64,000 bases of DNA from an uncultured Planctomycetaceae bacterium (GCA_903863885.1 CAIPEB010000193.1:1-64000); one strand, 5' to 3'; positions 27,286 through 36,686 are shown, numbered from the stretch's first letter. Numbers and translations are program-made. The notes: generated by a model not told the origin, from the sequence alone.

Positions 27286-27396
27286 GGATGCCGGATGCCG
27301 GTAGTCGGTAGTCGGAAAGATATTCGACTTCCTCCGGACTCCAGACTCCGGACTCCAGACTCCAGACTCCAGACTCCAGACTCCAGACTCCGGACT
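27286..27396. repeat. Composite heptamer repeat island A
   Basis: It begins with tandem GATGCCG and GTAGTCG units (27286-27315), then a short spacer and nine consecutive heptamers of the form CCRGACT (27334-27396, CCGGACT or CCAGACT). The island lies between two genes and encodes only low-complexity peptides. Confidence 0.85.
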
Positions 27397-27477
27397 GACC
27401 TCGCCGCCCTCTTGGAAGCCGTGTTGAATTGCGATATACAAGGCTCGGTTTTTTCTTTCTCACGGGGGGCGTCAGGG

Positions 27478-28260
27478 ATGGACCTTGGCCTGCGGAACAA
27501 AGTGGCGATTGTCACCGGGGGATCTCGCGGATTGGGGCGGGCGATCTGCCTGGGACTCGCTGCGGAGGGGGCCCGTGTTGTCGTCAATTACTATCGCGAC
27601 GCGGGGCGCGGCATCGATTTGCGGGATGAGGCCGAGGAGCTGGTCAAGGTGATTCGCGCTGCCAATGGCGTCGAGGCGGCGGCCGTGCCCGGCGACATCT
27701 CCCGCGGCGAGGAAGTGGCCGCGCTGTTTGATCAAGCCGAATCGGTGCTCGGCCCCGTGGACGTGTTGGTCAACAACGCGGGGATCTGGCCGACCGCCTA
27801 CGTCAAGGACATGTCTGAGGAAGAGTGGCGCAGCACGATTGACATCAACCTCACCGGGCCGTTTCTCACCTGCCGCGAAGCCGTGCGGCGATGGCTGGGC
27901 AGTTCACGCAAAGGGCGGATCGTCAACATCAGTTCGCAGGCCGCATTCCATGGCTCGACAACGGGCCACGCGCATTACGCCGCTTCGAAGGCGGGGCTGG
28001 TGACCTTCACGGTTTCGCTTGCCCGCGAAGTGGCTTCGCAGGGCATCCACGTCAATGCCGTGGCGCCCGGCATGATGACGACCGAAATGGCCCGGGATGC
28101 ATTGAATAAAGGCACAGACCAATACCTGAAGCGAATTCCGCTTGGGCGGATCGGCGATCCGTCCGAGATAGCCAACGTGGTCGTATTTCTCGCGTCGCAG
28201 CGAGCCAGTTATATGACGGGTGCCACGGTGGACGTTACCGGCGGCATGCTCATGCGATAG
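27478..28260 (+). CDS. Short-chain dehydrogenase/reductase (SDR)
   Basis: A 260-residue classical SDR. The NAD(P) motif TGGSRGLG (13-20), NNAGIWP (99-105), the catalytic Ser in NISSQAAF, and Tyr167/Lys171 in HYAASKAG are all present. It probably oxidises a polyol or sugar hydroxyl. The ATG at 27478 starts the conserved first beta strand; the frame extends upstream through the repeat island, which is not coding. An aldolase gene begins 39 nt downstream, so the two should be co-expressed. A paralogue with the same MTGATVDVxGGxLMR ending lies at 34278-35045 on the other strand. Confidence 0.9.
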   Translation: MDLGLRNKVAIVTGGSRGLGRAICLGLAAEGARVVVNYYRDAGRGIDLRDEAEELVKVIRAANGVEAAAVPGDISRGEEVAALFDQAESVLGPVDVLVNNAGIWPTAYVKDMSEEEWRSTIDINLTGPFLTCREAVRRWLGSSRKGRIVNISSQAAFHGSTTGHAHYAASKAGLVTFTVSLAREVASQGIHVNAVAPGMMTTEMARDALNKGTDQYLKRIPLGRIGDPSEIANVVVFLASQRASYMTGATVDVTGGMLMR

Positions 28261-28299
28261 AGTGTGCGATCGATATTCCCATGGACTGACGAGGCAGCG

Positions 28300-29148
28300 A
28301 TGTTAGTAAATGCAAAAGAAATCCTGAGCGACGCCCGCGCCAATCAATATGCGGTGCCCGCGTTCGATTGTGTGGAAGAGATGGTACGCACGATGCTCGA
28401 GACCGCGGAAGAACGCCGTGCCCCGGTCTTTCTGATGTGCCTGCTTCCGGATCTGGTCGGCAACGGGTGGGCCTACCTGCCGGGGTTGATCCGCATCGCC
28501 GCATCGCACCATCGGGTTCCGGTGGTGCTGCATCTGGATCACGCGATGGAACTGGAGTCCATCAAGCGGGCGGTCGATGCCGGGTTTACTTCCGTGATGA
28601 TCGACGGTTCCAAGCTGCCCTTTGAAGAGAATGTGCGTTTCACCAAGGCCGCGGTGGACATCGCGCATCCGCGCGGAGTCAGCGTCGAAGCCGAGTTGGG
28701 GCACGTGGGCGGATCGGACCTCGAAGGCAGCACCTACGGCGAAAATGTGCTGACGGATCCGGATGAAGTGACGCGATTCGTCGAGCAGACCGGCGTCGAT
28801 TCGCTGGCTGTCTCGATCGGCACGTCGCACGGCGTATACAAATCGCTTCCCACGCTCAGCATCGGCCGGCTCAAGCAGTTGAATCACGTCAGCCCCGTGC
28901 CGCTGGTGCTGCACGGCGGTTCCGGCACGCCGGATGACCAGGTCCAGGAAGCGGTTCGCAACGGCATCTGCAAGATCAACATCTATGCGGACATCCGGAT
29001 TGCCATGGGCCGTGGTCTGCACACGGCGGCCGCAACCCAGCTCCGCGAGGATCCGTTGCCTCAGGAAGTGTTCGGACCGATGCGGGAAGAGATCTCCGAC
29101 GTCGTGCGCGCCAAGATCGATCTGTTGTTTGCCGCCAATCGCGCCTGA
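28300..29148 (+). CDS. Class II fructose-bisphosphate-type aldolase
   Basis: A 282-residue class II (zinc) aldolase of the Fba/GatY/KbaY family. Residues seen: LHLDHAME with catalytic Asp80 and zinc ligand His81, EAELGHVGG with Glu131, GTSHGVYK with His177, and VLHGGSGTP with His205. The family cleaves ketose 1,6-bisphosphates or phosphorylated ketose acids to dihydroxyacetone phosphate and an aldehyde. Its position between an SDR and a 2-hydroxyacid dehydrogenase, with two sugar kinases encoded nearby, suggests an aldol step on a phosphorylated sugar or sugar acid rather than glycolysis. A GAGG ribosome-binding site supports the start at 28300. Confidence 0.9.
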   Translation: MLVNAKEILSDARANQYAVPAFDCVEEMVRTMLETAEERRAPVFLMCLLPDLVGNGWAYLPGLIRIAASHHRVPVVLHLDHAMELESIKRAVDAGFTSVMIDGSKLPFEENVRFTKAAVDIAHPRGVSVEAELGHVGGSDLEGSTYGENVLTDPDEVTRFVEQTGVDSLAVSIGTSHGVYKSLPTLSIGRLKQLNHVSPVPLVLHGGSGTPDDQVQEAVRNGICKINIYADIRIAMGRGLHTAAATQLREDPLPQEVFGPMREEISDVVRAKIDLLFAANRA

Positions 29149-29168
29149 TTTTATTTAGGAACCTGCCC

Positions 29169-30215
29169 ATGAAGCTCCTGGCGATCAGCGATACGTACAT
29201 CCCCGCTCAATTCATGGGTGCGGGGCTCTCACGGTTGGAATCGCTGGGTGTCGAGGTCGAAGTGCGACGTTGGGAGCACGAGAACCTGGTCCAGCTGCAG
29301 CAGGCGAACCTTGCCATTGAAAAGGGCGGACCTGAAGCCGTGCCGCTGGGCGATGATCTCCTGCGTGACATCGATCGTTTCGAGATGCTCGTCGTGCAGT
29401 TCGCTCCGGTTTCGCGCCGATTGATCGAGGCGGCGGCGCGGCTGAGCGTAATCGGCGTGCTGCGAACCGGCGTCGAGAATGTGGACCTGCCCGCAGCCGC
29501 CCAGCGCGGCATCACCGTGCTGAATACACCTGGCCGAAACGCCCGAGCCGTGGCCGAGTGCGCCATGGGTTTGATCCTGAGCGAAATCCGCAACATCGCC
29601 CGGGCGCACGCACACCTGATGCGCGGCGACTGGCGGCGGTCGTTCGCCAACAGCGATGCCATCCCCGAACTGTACGACAAGACCGTCGGGTTGATCGGCT
29701 ACGGCGCGGTCGGCCGACTCGTTGCCGGATACCTGAACGCCTTTGGAAGCCGCATCGTCGCGTACGATCCTTTCGCCAAGGGCGATCCCGCGCCCGCGAA
29801 GCTGGTGGATCTGGAAACGCTGCTGCGAACGTCGGATGTTGTTTCGATCCATGCGAGATTGAGTGACGAGACATATCACATGATCGGCGAGCGGGAGCTT
29901 GCGTGGATGAAGCCCAACGCGGTGCTGGTCAATACGGCGCGCAGCGGGCTGATCGATGAAGCAGCGCTGGTCAAGGCGCTGGCCGAGCGGCGGCTGCAGG
30001 GGGCCGCACTGGACGTGTTCGATGTCGAGCCGCTTCCCGCGGACCATCCGTTGCTGAAGCTGGACAACGTTACTCTCGCGCCGCATCTTGCCGGGAGCAC
30101 GATTGATGCCTTTCGGAACAGCCCGCGGCTGATGGCAGACCACCTGGCGCGGATGCTGAACGGCGACAGCGACCTCCCGGTCGTCAATGGAATCATGCCA
30201 TCGCTGCGAGTTTGA
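29169..30215 (+). CDS. D-isomer-specific 2-hydroxyacid dehydrogenase
   Basis: A 348-residue NAD-dependent dehydrogenase of the phosphoglycerate/glycerate dehydrogenase type. It has a Rossmann loop GLIGYGAVGRLV (about 176-187), catalytic Arg in VNTARSGLIDE, Glu in LDVFDVEPLP and His in LAPHLAGST. These enzymes interconvert 2-hydroxy- and 2-oxo-acids. The gene starts 20 nt after the aldolase gene, so it probably acts on an aldolase-derived or sugar-acid intermediate. It is slightly longer than usual at the N-terminus (about 100 residues before the conserved RTGVENVD). Confidence 0.9.
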   Translation: MKLLAISDTYIPAQFMGAGLSRLESLGVEVEVRRWEHENLVQLQQANLAIEKGGPEAVPLGDDLLRDIDRFEMLVVQFAPVSRRLIEAAARLSVIGVLRTGVENVDLPAAAQRGITVLNTPGRNARAVAECAMGLILSEIRNIARAHAHLMRGDWRRSFANSDAIPELYDKTVGLIGYGAVGRLVAGYLNAFGSRIVAYDPFAKGDPAPAKLVDLETLLRTSDVVSIHARLSDETYHMIGERELAWMKPNAVLVNTARSGLIDEAALVKALAERRLQGAALDVFDVEPLPADHPLLKLDNVTLAPHLAGSTIDAFRNSPRLMADHLARMLNGDSDLPVVNGIMPSLRV

Positions 30216-30296
30216 AGATTGCGAAGAACCAGCGCACGACGCTTGCCCGCAACCGCCGGCAAACGGTCGGGCCACCAGCCACAGGGAGAAACCGGA

Positions 30297-31406
30297 ATGA
30301 AGTCAGTACTGATCGCTCCGCACAAGTACATCCAGGGGCGCGGTGTTTTGCGCGAGATCGGGTCCTATCTGAAGCTGCTCGGCAAGAAGCCGCTTGTTCT
30401 CTGGGACGGCGCGGTCAAGAACATCGTGGGCGATGTTGTGCTGACGAGCATCCGCGAGGCCGGACTGGAGATCGTGGAAGTGGCGTTCGGCGGGGAAGCG
30501 ACTCAGGCGGAACGACTGCGAGTCACCAACATCGCGAAGGCGCAGAAAGCGGATATGTCCGTCGGCATCGGCGGCGGGAAGATCCTCGACGTCGCCAAGG
30601 CCGTGGCCGTGGATGCCGGTCTGCGAATGGTCACCTGTCCGACGATTGCTTCCAACGACTCGCCGACCAGTGCGGCTTCGGTCTGGTACGACGAACAGCA
30701 TAACTTCGTCGGCTTTGACTGCTGGCCGTTCAACCCGGACATCGTGATGGTGGATACCCAGGTCATTGCCCGTGCTCCGGTGCGCGCGTTTGTGGCGGGC
30801 ATGGGGGATGCCCTTTCGACGTGGGTCGAAGCCGCGGCCGCCTATCAGTCGCGTGCGAACAACATCGCCGGCGGACAACCGACCATGGCGGCGATGGCCA
30901 TTGCGGAGTTGTGCTTCGAAACGCTGATGAATTACGGGCTCGAAGCGAAACGCGACGTGGAAAACAAGGTCGTGACTCCCGCCGTCGAGAAAGTCGTCGA
31001 GGCCAACGTTCTTCTGTCGGGCCTCGGGTTCGAGAGCGGAGGGCTCGCGACGGCACACATGATCGGGAATCTGCTTTCAAATGTACCCGAGTGCAAAGAC
31101 CTGATGCACGGCGAAAAGGTCGGCTTCGGGATTGTCACCCAGCTTTGTCTGGACGACGAAATGGAGCCCGATCTGGCCGACTCCATCATCGACCTGGAAA
31201 TCAAACTCGGATTGCCGGTGACGTTTGCCGACTTGAAGCTCGAGGGCATCACGCGCGAACGGCTCCAGCCGATCGGGGAGATGTGCGCCGGCGAAGGCTC
31301 GCTGTGCCATAACCATCCGTTCAAGGTGACAGCGGATGATATCGTCGATGCCATGATTTCCGCCGATGCAAGGGGACGCGAACGGAAGATGCTGCTCGCG
31401 GAGTGA
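30297..31406 (+). CDS. Iron/zinc-containing alcohol dehydrogenase, glycerol dehydrogenase-like
   Basis: A 369-residue protein close to GldA. Visible are the NAD region GIGGGKILDVAKAVA, CPTIASNDSPTSAASV, and three metal ligands in GMGDALSTWVEA (Asp), TAHMIGNLL (His) and MHGEKVGFG (His). GldA oxidises glycerol to dihydroxyacetone; relatives act on other small polyols. The neighbours (SDR, aldolase, hydroxyacid dehydrogenase, kinases) suggest the substrate may be a polyol of this pathway. An AGGGAG ribosome-binding site 8 nt before the ATG at 30297 decides the start; the frame begins further upstream. Confidence 0.9.
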   Translation: MKSVLIAPHKYIQGRGVLREIGSYLKLLGKKPLVLWDGAVKNIVGDVVLTSIREAGLEIVEVAFGGEATQAERLRVTNIAKAQKADMSVGIGGGKILDVAKAVAVDAGLRMVTCPTIASNDSPTSAASVWYDEQHNFVGFDCWPFNPDIVMVDTQVIARAPVRAFVAGMGDALSTWVEAAAAYQSRANNIAGGQPTMAAMAIAELCFETLMNYGLEAKRDVENKVVTPAVEKVVEANVLLSGLGFESGGLATAHMIGNLLSNVPECKDLMHGEKVGFGIVTQLCLDDEMEPDLADSIIDLEIKLGLPVTFADLKLEGITRERLQPIGEMCAGEGSLCHNHPFKVTADDIVDAMISADARGRERKMLLAE

Positions 31407-31446
31407 ATACGTTCAGTCGATTGCGGTCAACAAAGGAGAAACAGAC

Positions 31447-32559
31447 ATGAATTGCAACGTTGCTCGTCGATTTGCGCTGCTGACGCTGGCGGCCTGTGCG
31501 GTCATCGCCCTGGGCGGGAATTGCCTCGTCGCGGGAGAAGCCAAGGGCAAGCGGCCTCGTCCGGTTCCGTCGCAGCCTTTCCGCAAGCCGGAATTGCTCG
31601 TCCAGCTGCCTGCCGACCTGTGCAACACGCCCGATGCGATGGCGCTGCTGCCCGACGGGAACCTCGTCCTGTCCGTCCCGAATTTCAACGATACGACCCT
31701 GCCGCCGGTGGTTCTCAAGGTCACGCCGGACAACAAGGTCGAGAAGTTCTTTGAGCTGCCGGCTAATCCGAACACCGGCAAGCCGTTCGGATCACTGGGA
31801 ATCTGCGTCGCTCCTTCCGGCGATCTGCTGATTGCGGACTACCAGATGGAAGGCCAGCAGAAGTCCCGCGTGTGCCGCATCCAGATGAAGGACGGCAAGC
31901 CGGTCGGAATCGCTCCGGTCATCGAAGGGTTCAACGTGAGCAACGCCGTGATCTGCCACGACGGATACTTGTTCGTCACGGATACGCAGATCGACAAGAA
32001 TGTCGAACCGGCGCTGAGCGGTGTGCTTCGTTTCAAACTCGATGAACTCAACGGCGCCCCGGTTCAATTGAAGACGCCGGTGCAGGATGACCCGCACTTC
32101 ATCGCGACGATCAAGGTCTTCGACAAGGATCTGAAACTCGGCGCCGACGGGCTCTGCTTCGACAAGAAGGGCAACTGCTACGTCGGCAATTTCGCGGACG
32201 GCACGGTGCACCGCCTGACCTTTGGTGCGGACGGTAAAGTGACGTCGAATGAGATCTTTGCAAAGGCCGACTATATGAAGTCAGCCGACGGACTGTTCTT
32301 TGATGCCGAGAGGGACAGGATTCTCGTCGCTGACTCCAAGGCAAATGCCATTCACCTGGTGTCTTTGGACGGCAAGGTCCAGGTGCTGGCCCAGAGCGGC
32401 GATACCGATGGACTGGACGGCGGCATGGATCAGCCTTGCGAGCCTATCCTGCGCGGACGCGAAGTGATCGTCTCCAACATGGACTGGCCGGTGCCGGGTT
32501 GCATCAACAAGAAATACGACAAACCGGCCACGTTGTCCGTGATCAAGCTGGGGCGCTGA
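31447..32559 (+). CDS. Secreted SMP-30/gluconolactonase-like beta-propeller
   Basis: A 370-residue protein with a signal peptide (about 1-29, ending near LVAGEA). Repeated beta-propeller strands follow, such as PDAMALLPDGNLVLS, GSLGICVAPSGDLLIADY, LGADGLCFDKKGNCYVGNF and SADGLFFDAERDRILVADS. SMP-30-type propellers hydrolyse sugar lactones with a bound divalent metal. Secretion would place lactone hydrolysis outside the cytoplasm, after an exported oxidase step; this is inference. It starts 40 nt after the gldA-like gene, has a strong AAAGGAG ribosome-binding site, and is followed by an intrinsic terminator. Confidence 0.82.
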   Translation: MNCNVARRFALLTLAACAVIALGGNCLVAGEAKGKRPRPVPSQPFRKPELLVQLPADLCNTPDAMALLPDGNLVLSVPNFNDTTLPPVVLKVTPDNKVEKFFELPANPNTGKPFGSLGICVAPSGDLLIADYQMEGQQKSRVCRIQMKDGKPVGIAPVIEGFNVSNAVICHDGYLFVTDTQIDKNVEPALSGVLRFKLDELNGAPVQLKTPVQDDPHFIATIKVFDKDLKLGADGLCFDKKGNCYVGNFADGTVHRLTFGADGKVTSNEIFAKADYMKSADGLFFDAERDRILVADSKANAIHLVSLDGKVQVLAQSGDTDGLDGGMDQPCEPILRGREVIVSNMDWPVPGCINKKYDKPATLSVIKLGR

Positions 32560-32592
32560 TCGGGGACCTGATAGAAAAGCGGCTGATAACGG

Positions 32593-32637
32593 GACGTCCG
32601 GGCCTCGCGGAGATGCGGCGGTCCGGACGTCTCTTTT
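32593..32637 (+). terminator. Intrinsic terminator between convergent runs
   Basis: A 9-bp stem GACGTCCGG / CCGGACGTC (32593-32601 and 32623-32631) with a 21-nt loop, followed directly by TCTTTT. It ends the plus-strand catabolic run and separates it from the convergent kinase gene. Confidence 0.8.
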
Positions 32638-32735
32638 GCGCGCACGCCCCGGAGTTCGAAGTACGCGTTTGAAGAATACAATTACGCCTGCCGGGCCGAA
32701 TCATCTCCAGGGGAGTATGAATTCTGAACCACGGT

Positions 32736-34265
32736 CTATGAACCCGGCGACTCGGTGGCTGCGATCTTCCGGTTCAGTGCCGCCAGACTCGGGTGAAGAT
32801 CGCGATAGATCTTGAACATCGAGGCATAGTGCCGGGTTCGCGCCGGATCCGGTTCGTACCGCTCGCCGGGCCGGAAGACCCGCTCAAACGCGTCGCGTTC
32901 GTCGCGGTAGTCGCCTGTTCCGATGGCTGCGAAGATCGCCGCGCCGAGCGGCGTGGCTTCAGTGATCGCGGGGACTTCCAGAGTCCTGCCGACGACGTCC
33001 GCTTTGTTCTGCATCCAGAATCGATTCCGCGTGCCGCCGCCGACCGCAACGAGCCGGTCGAGTTCCCGACCCAGGGCCGTTTCCATGGCGCGCACGATGT
33101 CGAGGAATTGAAAGTCCAATCCCTCGATCACGGCGCGCATCAGGTCAACTGCATCGGCGCGATTCGTAAGCCCCACGAAGGCCCCCGTGCTCAGCGGATC
33201 GACCACGGGACATCCGGCGCCGGACATGTGCGGGAGGAACATGACCCGCCGGGCGCCCGGCGGCGACGCCGCCACGCGTTGCATCAGCGAGTCCCAGTCG
33301 CCGGACGACGAGCCGAGCAACTCCCGACGGTACCACTCCAGCATGTCGGCGCAGGGGTTGCCGCCCCAGAGGGCATACCGGCCGCGGGCAACGTGCGATT
33401 GGAGCGTCATGCCTTTCGCACGCAGTTCCGGATCGAGCAGCGGCGTGTCGAGCGTCGTGAGAACGCTCTCCCACGTGCCCGTCACATCGAGCACGACGCC
33501 CGGTTCGAATGCGCCGACAGGTATTGCGCCGCACAGATGATCGTGCCCGCCCAGCACGACTGCGGTTCCTCGAGGCAAACCCGTAATACGGGCGGCCTGT
33601 TCGTGAATCTCGCCGATCCAGGTGCCGCTGGGGAGCACGTCGCACAGGAGACGTCGCGGGATTCCCGAGGCTTTCAGCAGTTCGTCGGACCAGTCCCGCT
33701 TCGATTGATCAAACAACAGCGTGCACGACGCCATGCTCGGGTCGGTGACCTGCCGTCCGCACAGCATAAAATTGACAAAGTCCTCGATCAGCAGCCACTT
33801 GTCGGCCCGCTCCATGACTTGCGGTTCATGCTCGAACATCCAGAGCATGCGCAGCGCGCTGTTGATGGGCCAGACCGGATTGCCGCCGATGGCGAACGTT
33901 CGCTCGAGGCCGACGTGCTCCTGCCACCAGGCAAGTTGCGGTGCGGTGCGCGGGTCGAGCCAGGAAATCAGCGGGTACAGCCACTGTCCGTCCGCGGCGA
34001 CGGGCAGTCCATCCATGCCCATCCCGGTGACCGCGACCGCGCGGATCTGCCGGGCGTCGTGCAGCTGGCCGACGGCTTCCCGAATTGCCGCGGCCGTGTC
34101 GTTCCAGATCTGCTCGGGTTGCCAGACCGTCCATTCGGGATGCTGCGGATCCGGATGAAATCGCAGCGTCGGGCGGCTGCCGGAAGCAATCTGCCTTCCC
34201 GAAAGATCGTAGGCGACGGCCTTGAGCGACGTCGATCCGAGGTCGATACCCATCCAGCAAACCAT
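32736..34265 (-). CDS. FGGY-family carbohydrate kinase (xylulokinase-like) 1
   Basis: A 509-residue sugar kinase. The ATP-binding phosphate-1 motif GIDLGSTSLKAVAYD (6-20), TGMGMDGLPV with the Gly-Met-Asp pattern (about 80-89), LLFDQSKRDWSDELL, and AVGGGTRNRFWMQNKADVVG (phosphate-2/adenosine) near the C-terminus fit xylulokinase-type FGGY kinases. The substrate should be a ketose or polyol. It starts 12 nt after the SDR gene stop, so it is translated from the same message. A paralogue with the same motifs is the next kinase upstream (35136-36686); two related kinases in one operon may phosphorylate different substrates or steps. Confidence 0.9.
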   Translation of the reverse strand: MVCWMGIDLGSTSLKAVAYDLSGRQIASGSRPTLRFHPDPQHPEWTVWQPEQIWNDTAAAIREAVGQLHDARQIRAVAVTGMGMDGLPVAADGQWLYPLISWLDPRTAPQLAWWQEHVGLERTFAIGGNPVWPINSALRMLWMFEHEPQVMERADKWLLIEDFVNFMLCGRQVTDPSMASCTLLFDQSKRDWSDELLKASGIPRRLLCDVLPSGTWIGEIHEQAARITGLPRGTAVVLGGHDHLCGAIPVGAFEPGVVLDVTGTWESVLTTLDTPLLDPELRAKGMTLQSHVARGRYALWGGNPCADMLEWYRRELLGSSSGDWDSLMQRVAASPPGARRVMFLPHMSGAGCPVVDPLSTGAFVGLTNRADAVDLMRAVIEGLDFQFLDIVRAMETALGRELDRLVAVGGGTRNRFWMQNKADVVGRTLEVPAITEATPLGAAIFAAIGTGDYRDERDAFERVFRPGERYEPDPARTRHYASMFKIYRDLHPSLAALNRKIAATESPGS

Positions 34266-34277
34266 GGCCGCGCCCCC

Positions 34278-35045
34278 TTATCGCATCAGGAGTCCGCCGC
34301 TGACATCGACCGTTGCGCCGGTCATGTAACTGGCCGCGCCGGAGGCGAGGAACACGACGACACCGGCCACCTCTTCGGGCGTGCCGATACGGCGCAGCGG
34401 AATGCGTGCGAGGTATTTGTCGAGATTGGCGCTCAGAGTCTCCGACGTCATGTCGGTTGACATCATGCCGGGCGCGACGGCGTTGACGGCGATTCCCAGA
34501 GAAGCGACCTCGCGGGCCAGTGAAATCGTGAACGAGATCATCCCGCCCTTGCTGGCGTCATACGGCGCGTGGCCGGTCGTGGATCCGAGGAATGCCGCGG
34601 CCGACGAGACATTCACGATGCGACCGCCGCGTCCCGAGGCTTTCAGTCGCCGGACCATCTCGCGGCACGTCAGGAACGTGCCGGTGAGGTTCACCTGAAG
34701 CGTATCGGTCCACTCATTTTCCGCAGTGTCCACGACCTGCCGCGTCGGACACACGGCCGCGTTGTTGACGAGAATGTCGAGAGGACCGAGCGATTGCTCG
34801 ACCGCCATGAAGATCGCCATGACGTCGTTTTCGCTGGCGACGTTGCCCGGTACGGCAATCGCTTCGACCCGGTGGTGTGAACGGATCTCGGCCGCAATGC
34901 TCTCGGCCTGTTCGCGGCTGTTCTGATAGTTGATTGCGACCCGCGCGCCCTCGGCAGCCAGGGAAAGGCTGATTGCCCGTCCCAGCCCGCGCGATCCGCC
35001 GGTCACCAGCGCGACTTTGTCCCGCAATTGGAGGTCCATCCGCAT
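34278..35045 (-). CDS. Short-chain dehydrogenase/reductase (SDR), paralogue
   Basis: A 255-residue classical SDR: TGGSRGLG (15-22), NNAAVCP (94-100), NVSSAAAF with catalytic Ser, Tyr162/Lys166 in YDASKGG. It is clearly similar to the SDR at 27478-28260: near-identical glycine loop, the same LTCREMVRR / LTCREAVRR helix and the same GATVDVxGGxLMR end. The pair looks like an internal duplication with one copy in each convergent run. It sits between the two kinase genes and so probably generates or consumes a kinase substrate. An ATG two codons further in is an alternative start. Confidence 0.9.
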   Translation of the reverse strand: MRMDLQLRDKVALVTGGSRGLGRAISLSLAAEGARVAINYQNSREQAESIAAEIRSHHRVEAIAVPGNVASENDVMAIFMAVEQSLGPLDILVNNAAVCPTRQVVDTAENEWTDTLQVNLTGTFLTCREMVRRLKASGRGGRIVNVSSAAAFLGSTTGHAPYDASKGGMISFTISLAREVASLGIAVNAVAPGMMSTDMTSETLSANLDKYLARIPLRRIGTPEEVAGVVVFLASGAASYMTGATVDVSGGLLMR

Positions 35046-35135
35046 ATTCCCATATTGTTAGGATGCTTTTAAAGTGAATTGAGACTAACACAAACAGATC
35101 ATATAAAGGTGCGCGGTCGAGGTCCGCTGCGCGGC

Positions 35136-36686
35136 TCAATGCCCGGCCGGTTGGCTGTGCAGTTGTGTGTGCACAGGGCGGATCGCTGTGTAAAGCGCGG
35201 ACCACGTTTCATACGATTCGCGGTAACGCGACGACAGTGCAGGATCAGGCTCGTATACGCGGCCGGGTCGGCGGACGGTGGCGAAGGCCTCGGCTTCGTC
35301 CCGGTACACTCCCGAACCGATGCCGGCGAGGATCGCTGCGCCCAGCGGAACCGCTTCGTCGAGTGCGGGAACTTCAATCGGTTTTCCCACCACATCCGCC
35401 TTGTTCTGCATCCAGAACTCGTTGTTCGTGGCGCCGCCGATAGCGACGATCCGTTCCGGGGAAACCGACAGTCCGCGGCGATAAGCCTCGATGATGTCGA
35501 GGAACTGATAGTCGAGGCCCTCGATCACGGCACGTTGAATATCGCTTTTCGTAACGAAATTCCTCAGGCCGACCAGCGCTCCCATGGAAGTGGGATCCAC
35601 GACGGGGCAGCTCGCGCCCGACATGTGCGGCAGGAACAGCACGCCGCGCGAACCAGGGGGCGAACTTGCCGCAGCCGCCATCAGGTGCGTCCAGTCGCTG
35701 CCCCCCTGCTCTTCCGCCTTGCGGCGCTCGTCGCTGCCGAACTCGCGGCGAAACCACTCGAGCATGTCGGCCGCCACCGCGCCGCCCATCACGGTCCACT
35801 TTCCGCGAGCCACGTGCGAATCGACGAATACACCGAGTCGCCCGACCGCCGGGTCGAGTATCGGAGCGTCGAGCGCGGTCACAACCATCTCCCACGTTCC
35901 CGTTACGTCCAGCACGACGCCCGGAACGAAAGCCCCGGTCGGCAGCATGCCGCAGCAGTAGTCGTGTCCACCCAGAACTACGGGCGTGCCTTTGGCAAGA
36001 CCTGTGGCCGCCGACGCCCTGCCGTGCACCTCGCCGAGAATCGTGCCGCTGGGCAGCGCTTCGCAGAGCAGTCTGCCGTCAACCCCGGAGGCGGCGATCA
36101 ACTCCTCCGACCATCGGCGTTGACGCTGGTCGAACAGCAGCGTCGTGGAAGCCATGCTGTAGTCGGTTGCGAATCGTCCGCAGAGCTGGTAGTTCACAAA
36201 ATCCTCGATCAGAACCCACTTGTGGGCGCGAGCGAGGATCTCCGGTTCATGCTCTTTCATCCACAACAGCCGCAGGGCCGTGTTGAAGCCCCAGATGGGC
36301 GTGCCGGTCAGGGAAAACTGCCGGTCCGCGCCGATGTGCTCGATCCACCACCGCTGCTGCGGAAGCGTTCGAGGGCAATGCCAACTGATGAACGGATAGA
36401 GCCAGTTTCCGTCCTCCGTCATGGGCAAGCCGTCCATGCCCATGCCCGTCACCGTGACTCCGCGGATGTTCGCGGGTTGAGGAACGGCCGACAACGCTTC
36501 GCGAATCGACTCCGCCACGGAGTCCCAGATCTGCTCGGGTTTCCAGATCGCCCAGTCGGGATGCTCGGCGCTCGGGTTGAAGCGCAGCGTAGGTCGGCTG
36601 CCTGACGCCACCGCGCGGCCGTTTACGTCGTAAACCACAGCTTTCAGGTTCGTGCTGCCCAGGTCGATGCCCAGCAGATAGTCCAT
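35136..36686 (-). CDS. FGGY-family carbohydrate kinase (xylulokinase-like) 2
   Basis: A 516-residue FGGY kinase with GIDLGSTNLKAVVYD (6-20), TGMGMDGLPM, LLFDQRQRRWSEELI, VLGGHDYCCGMLPTGAF and AIGGATNNEFWMQNKADVVG. It resembles the neighbouring kinase throughout (for example FLPHMSGAxCPVVDPxSxGA in both). An AAGGAG ribosome-binding site 11 nt before the ATG at 36686 decides the start; a longer frame exists. The order on the minus strand is large exported protein, this kinase, SDR, second kinase. Confidence 0.9.
   Translation of the reverse strand: MDYLLGIDLGSTNLKAVVYDVNGRAVASGSRPTLRFNPSAEHPDWAIWKPEQIWDSVAESIREALSAVPQPANIRGVTVTGMGMDGLPMTEDGNWLYPFISWHCPRTLPQQRWWIEHIGADRQFSLTGTPIWGFNTALRLLWMKEHEPEILARAHKWVLIEDFVNYQLCGRFATDYSMASTTLLFDQRQRRWSEELIAASGVDGRLLCEALPSGTILGEVHGRASAATGLAKGTPVVLGGHDYCCGMLPTGAFVPGVVLDVTGTWEMVVTALDAPILDPAVGRLGVFVDSHVARGKWTVMGGAVAADMLEWFRREFGSDERRKAEEQGGSDWTHLMAAAASSPPGSRGVLFLPHMSGASCPVVDPTSMGALVGLRNFVTKSDIQRAVIEGLDYQFLDIIEAYRRGLSVSPERIVAIGGATNNEFWMQNKADVVGKPIEVPALDEAVPLGAAILAGIGSGVYRDEAEAFATVRRPGRVYEPDPALSSRYRESYETWSALYTAIRPVHTQLHSQPAGH

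Noticed and set aside
27334-27396. Heptamer array considered as a CRISPR
   Set aside because: Units are 7 nt, contiguous and without spacers; no cas genes nearby.
26876-27463. Frame encoding repeated SLESGVW peptides
   Set aside because: Produced by the CCRGACT heptamer array; no conserved protein part and no independent start signal.
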